Assembly (NCBI GenBank): GCA_014804185.1
Contig: JAAVAG010000167.1
Coordinates: 1-11,817 of the forward strand
Reading direction: 5' to 3'
DNA length: 11,817 bases
Source of the DNA: Lachnospiraceae bacterium
Lineage (GTDB): Bacteria; Bacillota; Clostridia; Lachnospirales; Lachnospiraceae
Below the pieces are notes generated by a model. It was given only the letters and a program-made list of their open reading frames with translations, was not told the origin of the DNA and searched no databases. Positions 5,551 through 11,817 of the stretch are shown in pieces (position 1 is the stretch's first letter; every line of letters begins with the position of its first letter). Made by a program: the position numbers and the translations under genes.

Positions 5551-6615
5551 TTGAAAAAAATCGTTTTGACAGGCGGCGGGACGGCGGGGCATGTGACCCC
5601 GAACATCGCATTGATTCCCCGCTTACGCGAATCAGGCTATGAAATCTATTATATGGGTTCCTACGACGGCATTGAAAAAAGGCTGATCGGCGACTTCGAC
5701 ATTCCGTACTATGGAATCGCCACGGGCAAATTCCGGCGTTATTTTGATCCCAAGAATTTTACGGATCCTTTCCGGGTGATCAAGGGTTACCGGGAAGCCA
5801 GAAAAATATTAAAGGAAATACAGCCGGATATTGTCTTTTCCAAGGGCGGATTTGTCAGCGTCCCGGTAGTGCGGGCCGCGGATTCCCTGGACATTCCCTG
5901 TATCATCCACGAATCCGACATGACGCCGGGGCTGGCCAATAAGCTGTGTATACCGGCCGCCGTAAAAGTATGCTGCAACTTTCCCGAGACATTGTCCATG
6001 CTGCCGGAGGGAAAAGCGGTTCTCACCGGCTCGCCCATCCGCAAAGAACTGACGCAGGGAAACCGTATCAGCGCGCTTGACCTGTGCTCCTTTACCGCCA
6101 ACAAACCGGTGGTCATGGTCATCGGGGGCAGTTCCGGCGCGGCCAGCGTCAATCAGGCAGTGCGCCAGGCGCTCCCCAAGCTGCTTGAGGACTTTCAGGT
6201 AGTCCACCTGTGCGGCAGGGATAAAATGGATAACCTGCTTCTGAAAGTAGAGGGTTACAAACAATTTGAATATTTGAAAAATGAATTAAAGGATATCTTC
6301 GCTATGGCGGACGTGGTTATCTCACGGGCGGGAGCCAACGCCATCTGTGAACTGCTGGCACTGCACAAGCCAAACCTCCTGATCCCCCTGCCTTCTTCCA
6401 GCAGCCGGGGCGACCAGCTGCTCAACGCCAGATCCTTTGAAGCCCAGGGATTTTCCATCGTCATCGACGAGGACTATCTGACGGAAAATCTGCTGGTGGA
6501 AAAGGTGCAGGAACTGTACTGTTCCAGGCAGGTATATATTGACAACATGAAACAATGCCAGCAAAAAGACGCTATTGAAACCATTGTTTCACTCATTGAG
6601 GAGACAGTCAGATAA
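5551..6615 (+). CDS. murG: MurG: UDP-GlcNAc:undecaprenyl-PP-MurNAc-pentapeptide GlcNAc transferase
   Basis: A 354-residue GT-B fold glycosyltransferase (family GT28). It adds GlcNAc to lipid I to make lipid II, the last intracellular step of peptidoglycan precursor synthesis, at the inner face of the membrane. The N-terminal glycine-rich loop is TGGGTAGHVTPN (7-18, His14). The acceptor side has SKGGFVSVPVV (97-107) and IHESDMTPGLANK (119-131). The second glycine loop is GGSSGAAS (192-199). The UDP-GlcNAc site has SRAGANAICELL (258-269, Glu267) and GDQLLNA (287-293). Length is normal for the family. It starts with TTG at 5551, supported by GGGAGG 8 bases upstream and by the protein beginning exactly at the family start. 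It lies outside any visible division/cell-wall cluster, behind a TSCPD gene, and ends in a strong terminator. Confidence 0.96.
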   Translation: MKKIVLTGGGTAGHVTPNIALIPRLRESGYEIYYMGSYDGIEKRLIGDFDIPYYGIATGKFRRYFDPKNFTDPFRVIKGYREARKILKEIQPDIVFSKGGFVSVPVVRAADSLDIPCIIHESDMTPGLANKLCIPAAVKVCCNFPETLSMLPEGKAVLTGSPIRKELTQGNRISALDLCSFTANKPVVMVIGGSSGAASVNQAVRQALPKLLEDFQVVHLCGRDKMDNLLLKVEGYKQFEYLKNELKDIFAMADVVISRAGANAICELLALHKPNLLIPLPSSSSRGDQLLNARSFEAQGFSIVIDEDYLTENLLVEKVQELYCSRQVYIDNMKQCQQKDAIETIVSLIEETVR

Positions 6616-6645
6616 AAGAGGATACCCCCGTATCCTCTTTTCCTT
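6614..6645 (+). terminator. Intrinsic terminator of murG, overlapping its stop codon
   Basis: A perfect 12-bp stem, AAAAGAGGATAC (6614-6625) with GTATCCTCTTTT (6630-6641), closed by a CCCC loop and running into TTTTCCTTT. The stem begins within the TAA stop codon of murG (6613-6615). Because the stem starts with AAAA, it could work in both directions. Confidence 0.9.
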
Positions 6646-6648
6646 TCC

Positions 6649-6678
6649 AAAACGGCACGTCGGGGAATCGTCGTTTTT
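6649..6678 (+). other. Second hairpin between murG terminator and mutS2
   Basis: AAAACG (6649-6654) pairs with CGTTTT (6672-6677), and the inner ACG (6657-6659) with CGT (6669-6671), with a two-base GC bulge and a 9-base loop containing GGGG. One further T follows before CC. It could be a weak second terminator or a leader structure of mutS2. No clear promoter for mutS2 was found in 6646-6710. Confidence 0.4.
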
Positions 6679-6710
6679 CCGTTTGCTGCCGGGAAATGAC
6701 AGAGGTATAT

Positions 6711-9128
6711 ATGAACGAAAAAGTATTACGCACACTGGAATATAATAAAATCATCGCGCTGCTGACGGAAAAGGCGGATTCCGACCCGGGCAGAAAAGTC
6801 TGCAGCGCGCTTCTTCCCATGACGGACACGGAGGAAATCGAAACTGCCCAGACGGAAACCGCCGATGCCCTTGCCCGGCTCTTTAAAAACGGAAGCACCT
6901 CCTTTGGCGGGAATAAGGATATCGGCTTCGCGGTGAGAACACTGCAGATCGGCAGCACCCTCTCCGCCCCGGAACTTCTGAAGATCGCAGGCCTGCTGGA
7001 CAACGTAAGCCGCATCCGCTCCTACGGACAAAACAGTGACCGCCGCGCTTCCCGGAGCAGCCTTACAGCAGAGGAAAACGAGGAGATCCCAACAGACAGC
7101 CTGGATGGGTACTTTGACGCGCTCTCTCCCCTGACTCAGGTGGCAAATGAGATCCGCAGATGCATCCTCTCCGAGGAGGAAATCGCGGACGATGCCAGCA
7201 GTACGCTGAAAAGCATCCGGCGCCAGATTACACTCACCGGCGAGAAAATTCATAACCAGCTGAATTCCATGATCACCGGACCGCAGCGCGGCTATCTCCA
7301 GGACGCGGTGGTCACCATGCGCGACAACCGGTACTGTGTCCCGGTAAAGGCGGAATACAAGAGCCAGGTCTCCGGCATGATCCATGACCAGTCCTCCACC
7401 GGCTCCACCTTTTTCATCGAACCGGCTGCCGTAGTCAATCTGAACAACCAGCTGCGGGAACTTGCCATCCGGGAGCAGAAAGAAATCGAGGTGATTCTGG
7501 CGGATCTGAGCGCCCAGGCGGGGGAACACGCCGATGAAATCGCCACAAACCAGAAAATGATGACCCATCTGGACTTTGTATTTGCCAAGGCAAAGCTTGC
7601 CCTGGAGCAGAACGCGACAAAACCCCTGTTTAACACGGATCATTATATCCGCATCCGCAAGGGACGTCATCCGCTTCTGGAGAAGAAAAAGGTCGTGCCC
7701 ATCGATATCGAACTGGGCCGTGACTTTGACCTGCTTGTCATCACCGGTCCCAATACCGGCGGCAAGACCGTGTCCCTCAAAACCGTGGGACTGTTTACTC
7801 TTCTCGGACAGGCAGGTCTGCATATTCCCGCGCTGGACCGCTCCGAGTTATCCGTGTTCGAGGAAGTATATGCCGATATCGGCGACGAGCAGAGCATCGA
7901 GCAGAGCCTCAGTACATTCTCCTCCCACATGACCAGCATTGTCCACATTTTGGCACATGCGGATGAAAATTCCCTGTGCCTGTTTGACGAACTCGGCGCA
8001 GGGACGGATCCCACGGAGGGCGCTGCTCTGGCTATCGCTATCCTGAACCATCTCCATGACAGGGGAATCCGCACCATGGCCACCACACATTACAGCGAAC
8101 TGAAGCTGTATGCACTCTCCACTTCCTTTGTGGAGAACGCATGCTGTGAATTCAACGTGGAGACCCTGCGCCCCACCTATCGGCTGCTCATCGGCATTCC
8201 CGGCAAGAGCAACGCCTTTGCCATCTCCTCCAAGCTGGGACTTCCGGACGATATCATTGCCTCCGCCAGAGAACAGATCAGCAAAGAGGACGAAAGTTTC
8301 GAGGACGTTATCGCCAACCTGGAAGCCAGCAGACTTACCATTGAAAAAGAGCATCGGGAGATCGCCGAATATAAAGAGCGCATCAAGACACTGGAAAGCC
8401 AGTTGAAAGCCAAAAACGAAAAACTTGACACCGCCAGGGACAAGATCCTGCGCGAGGCCAACGAACAGGCCAGACAGATTCTGCAGGAGGCCAAAGATGT
8501 GGCCGACGAGACGATCCGCGCCTTTCATAAGGCCGGAAGCGGATCGGATATCCGGGACCTGGAGAATAAGCGCCAGAAAGTCAGAGATAAGATCGACGAT
8601 AAAAATGCCAAATTAGGGCTGAAAAATGTGGAGCCAAAGCAAAAAACACCGGATCCCAAAAAACTGAAAAAGGGCGACAGCGTAAAAATCGTATCCATGG
8701 GACTGAAAGGAACCGTCAGCACTCTGCCGGATGCCAAAGGGAATCTTTTCGTGCAGTGCGGCATCATCCGAACCCAGACCAATATAAAAGATCTGGCGCT
8801 GATCGCGGAAGAATCCGTGTCGGGCGCCTCCTTTACCTCCTCCAAAGGCGGCTCCGGCAAAATGAAGATGAGCAAATCCTATACGATCTCCGCAGAGATC
8901 AGCCTGCTGGGCATGACCACGGACGAAGCCATACCCGCACTGGACAAATATCTGGATGACGCCTATCTGGCGCATCTGCCCAGTGTCCGGGTGGTGCACG
9001 GCAAAGGTACCGGCGCGCTGAGAAGTGCGGTGCACACGCACTTAAAGCGGCTGAAATATGTGAAAGAGTACAGGCTGGGTGAGTACGGAGAGGGCGATGC
9101 AGGCGTGACTATCGTCACCTTTAAATAA
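6711..9128 (+). CDS. mutS2: MutS2 ATPase with C-terminal Smr domain
   Basis: An 805-residue MutS2 protein. In Bacillus subtilis MutS2 binds collided ribosomes and helps rescue them; in other bacteria it is linked to suppressing homologous recombination. Domain order: N-terminal helical core opening with VLRTLEYNKI; Walker A GPNTGGKT (346-353); Walker B LCLFDELGAGTDP (Asp426, Glu427); THYSELK with His460; a long charged coiled coil (about 523-608); a KOW/SH3-like segment LKKGDSVKIVSMGLKGTV (from about 650); and a C-terminal Smr domain with HGKGTGALR (763-771). The Smr opening motif, usually LDLRG, reads ISLLG at 730-734, so the usual Asp is missing. ATG at 6711 was chosen over an in-frame ATG at 6696 because AGAGG lies 5 bases upstream and the protein then begins MNEKVLRTLEY as the family does. 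A two-component pair follows 20 bases later, probably in the same transcript. Confidence 0.96.
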   Translation: MNEKVLRTLEYNKIIALLTEKADSDPGRKVCSALLPMTDTEEIETAQTETADALARLFKNGSTSFGGNKDIGFAVRTLQIGSTLSAPELLKIAGLLDNVSRIRSYGQNSDRRASRSSLTAEENEEIPTDSLDGYFDALSPLTQVANEIRRCILSEEEIADDASSTLKSIRRQITLTGEKIHNQLNSMITGPQRGYLQDAVVTMRDNRYCVPVKAEYKSQVSGMIHDQSSTGSTFFIEPAAVVNLNNQLRELAIREQKEIEVILADLSAQAGEHADEIATNQKMMTHLDFVFAKAKLALEQNATKPLFNTDHYIRIRKGRHPLLEKKKVVPIDIELGRDFDLLVITGPNTGGKTVSLKTVGLFTLLGQAGLHIPALDRSELSVFEEVYADIGDEQSIEQSLSTFSSHMTSIVHILAHADENSLCLFDELGAGTDPTEGAALAIAILNHLHDRGIRTMATTHYSELKLYALSTSFVENACCEFNVETLRPTYRLLIGIPGKSNAFAISSKLGLPDDIIASAREQISKEDESFEDVIANLEASRLTIEKEHREIAEYKERIKTLESQLKAKNEKLDTARDKILREANEQARQILQEAKDVADETIRAFHKAGSGSDIRDLENKRQKVRDKIDDKNAKLGLKNVEPKQKTPDPKKLKKGDSVKIVSMGLKGTVSTLPDAKGNLFVQCGIIRTQTNIKDLALIAEESVSGASFTSSKGGSGKMKMSKSYTISAEISLLGMTTDEAIPALDKYLDDAYLAHLPSVRVVHGKGTGALRSAVHTHLKRLKYVKEYRLGEYGEGDAGVTIVTFK

Positions 9129-9148
9129 ACCGAAAGGATGTGTAAAAA

Positions 9149-9850
9149 ATGGCAGCCAGACAGCGGATCCTGATTGTGGATGATGATTCCAACATTGCGG
9201 AACTGATTTCTCTGTATCTGACAAAAGAATTTTTTGAGACAATGATTGTGGGAGACGGCGAAGCCGCTCTGGAAGCAGTGGAGAGTTTCCGGCCAAACCT
9301 GATTTTGCTGGATCTGATGCTCCCCGGAATAGACGGCTATCAGGTGTGCCGTGAAATCCGCACAAAGCTTCCGACCCCCATCATCATGCTGTCCGCCAAA
9401 GGCGAGGTCTTTGACAAAGTTCTGGGACTGGAACTGGGCGCGGACGATTATATGGAAAAACCTTTCGACTCCAAGGAACTGGTTGCCAGAGTCAAGGCTG
9501 TGCTGCGCCGGTATAAACCGACGCCTGCCAGTCCCCAGGCGCCGGCCGACAAATGTGTGGAATACCCTGATCTTATCATCAACCAGACCAATTACTCCGT
9601 AATTTATATGGGACGCACCGTTGAAATGCCTCCCAAAGAACTGGAACTTTTGTATTTCCTGGCTTCCTCCCCCAATCACGTTTTTACCCGGGAACAGCTT
9701 CTGGATCAGATCTGGGGCTACGAATACATCGGGGACACCAGGACAGTTGACGTGCATATCAAGCGCCTGCGCGAGAAGATCAAAGATCACGATGCCTGGA
9801 AGATCTCTACGATCTGGGGCATCGGATACAAATTTGAACTCCGCAGGTGA
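9149..9850 (+). CDS. OmpR/PhoB-family response regulator
   Basis: A 233-residue DNA-binding response regulator. The receiver domain (about 5-122) has the acidic pocket DDD (11-13), phospho-acceptor Asp55 in LLDLMLPGIDGY, Ser82 in MLSAKG and Lys104 in MEKPF. After a Pro/Ala-rich linker (PTPASPQAPA) comes a winged-helix domain (about 140-231) with PPKELELLYFLASSPNHVF, the recognition-helix region DTRTVDVHIKRLREKI and the wing WGIGYKF. It should be phosphorylated by the kinase encoded next and then control transcription; target genes are unknown. The ATG at 9149 has AAAGGA upstream at somewhat long spacing (about 10 bases). It lies 20 bases after mutS2 and 44 bases before the kinase. Confidence 0.95.
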   Translation: MAARQRILIVDDDSNIAELISLYLTKEFFETMIVGDGEAALEAVESFRPNLILLDLMLPGIDGYQVCREIRTKLPTPIIMLSAKGEVFDKVLGLELGADDYMEKPFDSKELVARVKAVLRRYKPTPASPQAPADKCVEYPDLIINQTNYSVIYMGRTVEMPPKELELLYFLASSPNHVFTREQLLDQIWGYEYIGDTRTVDVHIKRLREKIKDHDAWKISTIWGIGYKFELRR

Positions 9851-9854
9851 CAGG

Positions 9855-9890
9855 ATGGCGTCGGCCCAAAATCTGAAACCGGGAGCCTGA
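9855..9890 (+). CDS. Possible 11-residue mini-ORF between regulator and kinase
   Basis: ATG GCG TCG ... GCC TGA encodes MASAQNLKPGA. It starts 4 bases after the response-regulator stop, has AGGTGA (9845-9850, a match to the anti-Shine-Dalgarno) just upstream, and stops 4 bases before the kinase ATG. The kinase ribosome binding site GGGAG (9881-9885) lies inside its last codons. Translation would therefore pass across the kinase ribosome binding site, which could couple regulator and kinase production. It may equally be chance; no homology can be judged at this length. Confidence 0.3.
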   Translation: MASAQNLKPGA

Positions 9891-9894
9891 GCCC

Positions 9895-11322
9895 ATGAAA
9901 AAAACATTATATCCCAAATTTATACTGGCCTACTTTATTTTCGGTGTTTTCGGGTTTATCATCGTGACTACCTTTGTCCCCAATATGATCCGCGAACACT
10001 TGATCCGTGAAAATGCCTATTCCCTCTACTCGGAGGCAACTCTGATCGCCAACAATTACGCCAGCGGTCTGTACACCGGAGAAACCTCCCTGGAAACCGT
10101 AAAAGGACATCTGGATATGCTCTCCATGTATATAAACGCCGAGATACGGATCATCAATCCCTCCGGGCGTATGGTACTGGATTCCGCATCCCCCGTCAAC
10201 GTGGAGGATGCGGTAATCATTGAGGGCTTTGATCCCACAGTTACCGCCGGTTCCTACTATAATGTGGGAAACTTCTTTGACAGTTTTGAAGAAGAGATGC
10301 TGAATGTCATCGCCCCCATCACCTCGGACTATAAAGTCAAAGGGTATGTGGTCATCCACAAATCCATGCAGGGCATCACAAATTCCGGAAACAGTCTGCT
10401 GAATATCTCCTATATCACGCTGGTGATCCTGTTCCTGCTGTCCCTGATCATCCTGATCTTTTTCACGGAACTGGTCTATATCCCGCTGCGTAAAATCACC
10501 TATGCCACTGAACAGTATGCATCCGGAAATATGCACTATGAATTTCAGATAGACAGCGAGGACGAAATGGGCTATCTGGCAGCCTGCCTGTCCTATATGG
10601 CAAGCGAGATCGCGAACACGGAGGATGACCGGAAAAAGTTTGTGGCAAACGTATCCCATGATTTCCGTTCCCCTCTGACTTCCATCAGAGGATACCTGGA
10701 AGCCATGATCGACGGCACCATTCCTCCCGAAAATTACGATAAGTATCTGAATATTGTCCTCAACGAGACAGAGCGCCTGACCAAGCTGACAAACAGCCTG
10801 CTGACCTTAAACAATCTGAATACGCGCGGCATACTGCTGGATCGGACGGATTTTGATATCAACCGGGTGATACGCAATACCGCCGCCTCCTTCGAGGGCA
10901 CCTGCCGTAAAAAGACCATCGCCATCGAACTTGTAATGACCGGCAGCGCCATGTATGTCTTTGCAGATATGGAAAAAATCCAGCAGGTTCTCTACAACCT
11001 CCTGGACAATGCCATCAAATTCAGTCACCATAATTCTGTGATTAAAATAGAGACTTCCGAAAAAAAGAACAAGATTTTTGTATCCGTCAAGGACACCGGC
11101 ATCGGTATCCCCAAAGACGACCTGAAACTGATCTGGAACCGTTTTTACAAATCCGATCTGTCCCGGGGCAAGGACAAAAAGGGGACGGGTCTTGGACTGT
11201 CCATCGCCAAAGAAATCATAGTCTCCCATGGGGAACATATCAATGTGATCAGCACTGAGGGCGTAGGCACAGAATTTATTTTTTCCCTGCCGAAGTCGGA
11301 TATGGACGACGATGAGGACTGA
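9895..11322 (+). CDS. Membrane sensor histidine kinase (HAMP, HisKA, HATPase_c)
   Basis: A 475-residue two-component sensor. TM1 is about residues 9-29 (FILAYFIFGVFGFIIVTTFV). An extracytoplasmic sensor region of about 140 residues follows, of PAS/Cache-like size, containing IRIINPSGRMVLDS. TM2 is about 171-192 (YITLVILFLLSLIILIFF). A HAMP linker (about 193-246) begins at YIPLRKIT. The HisKA phospho-acceptor His255 is in NVSHDFRSPLTSI. The ATPase has the N box NLLDN (368-372), G1 DTGIGIP (400-406) and G2 GTGLGLS (430-436). All catalytic boxes are intact, so an active kinase is expected, partnered with the regulator just upstream; the signal is unknown. ATG at 9895 has GGGAG 9 bases upstream. 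The last 47 bases, encoding the acidic tail DMDDDED, overlap a convergent membrane protein gene. Confidence 0.95.
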   Translation: MKKTLYPKFILAYFIFGVFGFIIVTTFVPNMIREHLIRENAYSLYSEATLIANNYASGLYTGETSLETVKGHLDMLSMYINAEIRIINPSGRMVLDSASPVNVEDAVIIEGFDPTVTAGSYYNVGNFFDSFEEEMLNVIAPITSDYKVKGYVVIHKSMQGITNSGNSLLNISYITLVILFLLSLIILIFFTELVYIPLRKITYATEQYASGNMHYEFQIDSEDEMGYLAACLSYMASEIANTEDDRKKFVANVSHDFRSPLTSIRGYLEAMIDGTIPPENYDKYLNIVLNETERLTKLTNSLLTLNNLNTRGILLDRTDFDINRVIRNTAASFEGTCRKKTIAIELVMTGSAMYVFADMEKIQQVLYNLLDNAIKFSHHNSVIKIETSEKKNKIFVSVKDTGIGIPKDDLKLIWNRFYKSDLSRGKDKKGTGLGLSIAKEIIVSHGEHINVISTEGVGTEFIFSLPKSDMDDDED

Positions 11323-11817
11323 GCTTATCAATCACCTGCCTGACCGGCGTATACAGTATAAGCATAATCGTAAAATTGGAAACCCCGTGGATCAGATCAA
11401 ACGGGATTCCGGCAATCCACCAGGTGAACGCCGTATAAAGCCCGCTGCGGATGCCGCCGCCTGCCGCTCCCACTACAAAATAGGGCAGGGCGCACCCCGC
11501 GCCAAAGGCCAGACCGTATATTCCCGCAATCACCGCCCACAAAACCACGGACGTATTTTTTCGAAACAGCCATGTGATCCAGACAAGAATCGGCCATATG
11601 TACAGATAGGATATCCACCACATATGAAACCCGAACAGCATGCCCTCTATCATCGCAAAAACCAGAGCTCCCAGGACCGCTTTTCTGCCAAGCAGGAGCG
11701 TGAACATAATCGTCCAGAAAGTGATCAGTTCCACATTCGGCAGAAAGTCAAGCGCTCTCTTGCATACCTCCATTACGGCAATCATCATCCCCAGCAGGGC
11801 AATATCCCCGATGGATA
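11276..11817 (-). CDS. ECF transporter S-component-like membrane protein, 5' end missing
   Basis: A very hydrophobic protein; the frame stays open to the right edge (SIGDIALLGMMIAVMEVC precedes the downstream ATG at 11788), so the true start is probably outside the window. About 179 codons are visible. Around six hydrophobic segments can be drawn: IALLGMMIAVMEV, ITFWTIMFTLLLG, VLGALVFAMIEGMLFGF, YLYIWPILVWITWLF, VVLWAVIAGIYGLAFGAG and a last one near FTIMLILYTPVRQVI. The opening helix pattern 'IALLGM.IA..E..K.AL.FLPN.EL' and overall size fit the substrate-binding S components of energy-coupling factor vitamin or metal transporters. The ligand cannot be assigned, and no EcfA or EcfT gene is visible. 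The basic C-terminal tail (SPHRRPYPTSAGKK) is encoded opposite the end of the histidine kinase gene. Confidence 0.8.
   Translation of the reverse strand, partial: SIGDIALLGMMIAVMEVCKRALDFLPNVELITFWTIMFTLLLGRKAVLGALVFAMIEGMLFGFHMWWISYLYIWPILVWITWLFRKNTSVVLWAVIAGIYGLAFGAGCALPYFVVGAAGGGIRSGLYTAFTWWIAGIPFDLIHGVSNFTIMLILYTPVRQVIDKLSPHRRPYPTSAGKK

Noticed and set aside
6726..7823. A 365-codon minus-strand open frame inside mutS2.
   Set aside because: Antisense to a fully recognisable MutS2; no ribosome binding site or domain seen. The same holds for the minus-strand frames at 7848-8528, 8963-9907 and 9907-10659.
1..11817. Search for CRISPR arrays, insertion sequences, tRNA/rRNA genes, defence or toxin-antitoxin modules.
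   Set aside because: No repeat-spacer pattern, terminal inverted repeats, transposase, structured RNA gene or recognisable defence protein was seen; the window reads as conserved chromosomal genes.

Overview
The window looks like a chromosomal core segment of a Clostridia (Firmicutes) genome, most probably a Lachnospiraceae-type gut anaerobe. This rests on the MurG, MutS2, Pgi and TSCPD-protein sequence styles, strong GGAGG-type ribosome binding sites, several GTG/TTG starts and moderately GC-rich codon use. No transposase, integrase, phage gene, CRISPR array, tRNA or rRNA was seen.

Left part, positions 1-5018, minus strand (genes read right to left). A three-TM membrane protein of unknown function (4314-5018) has its own promoter. 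Next is pgi, glucose-6-phosphate isomerase (2798-4153), with a convincing extended -10 promoter. Two bases after pgi comes a small lipoprotein of unknown function (2160-2795). A weak terminator-like hairpin separates it from a D-2-hydroxyacid dehydrogenase (1113-2075). Then come a GtrA-family membrane protein (615-1076) and a GTG-started HExxH putative zinc peptidase that overlaps GtrA by 4 bases and runs off the left edge (1-618).

Middle part, 5019-6645. Divergent promoters face away from each other at about 5068-5146. The plus-strand one drives a 79-residue TSCPD-domain protein (5219-5458), followed by a TTG-started murG for lipid II synthesis (5551-6615). murG ends in a near-perfect 12-bp intrinsic terminator that overlaps its stop codon.

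Right part, 6646-11322, plus strand. mutS2 (6711-9128) is followed after 20 bases by an OmpR-type response regulator (9149-9850) and then by a membrane histidine kinase (9895-11322), forming a likely operon. An 11-codon mini-ORF sits exactly between regulator and kinase. The kinase 3' end overlaps by 47 bases the 3' end of a convergent, 5'-truncated ECF-transporter S-component-like gene (11276-11817).

I see no clear new multi-gene defence or mobile system. The points most worth a second look are the degenerate Smr LDLRG motif in MutS2, the four-cysteine TSCPD protein placed before a murG with no division or wall genes beside it, the mini-ORF between the two-component genes, the 3'-overlapping kinase/transporter pair, and the coupled GtrA/zinc-peptidase pair.
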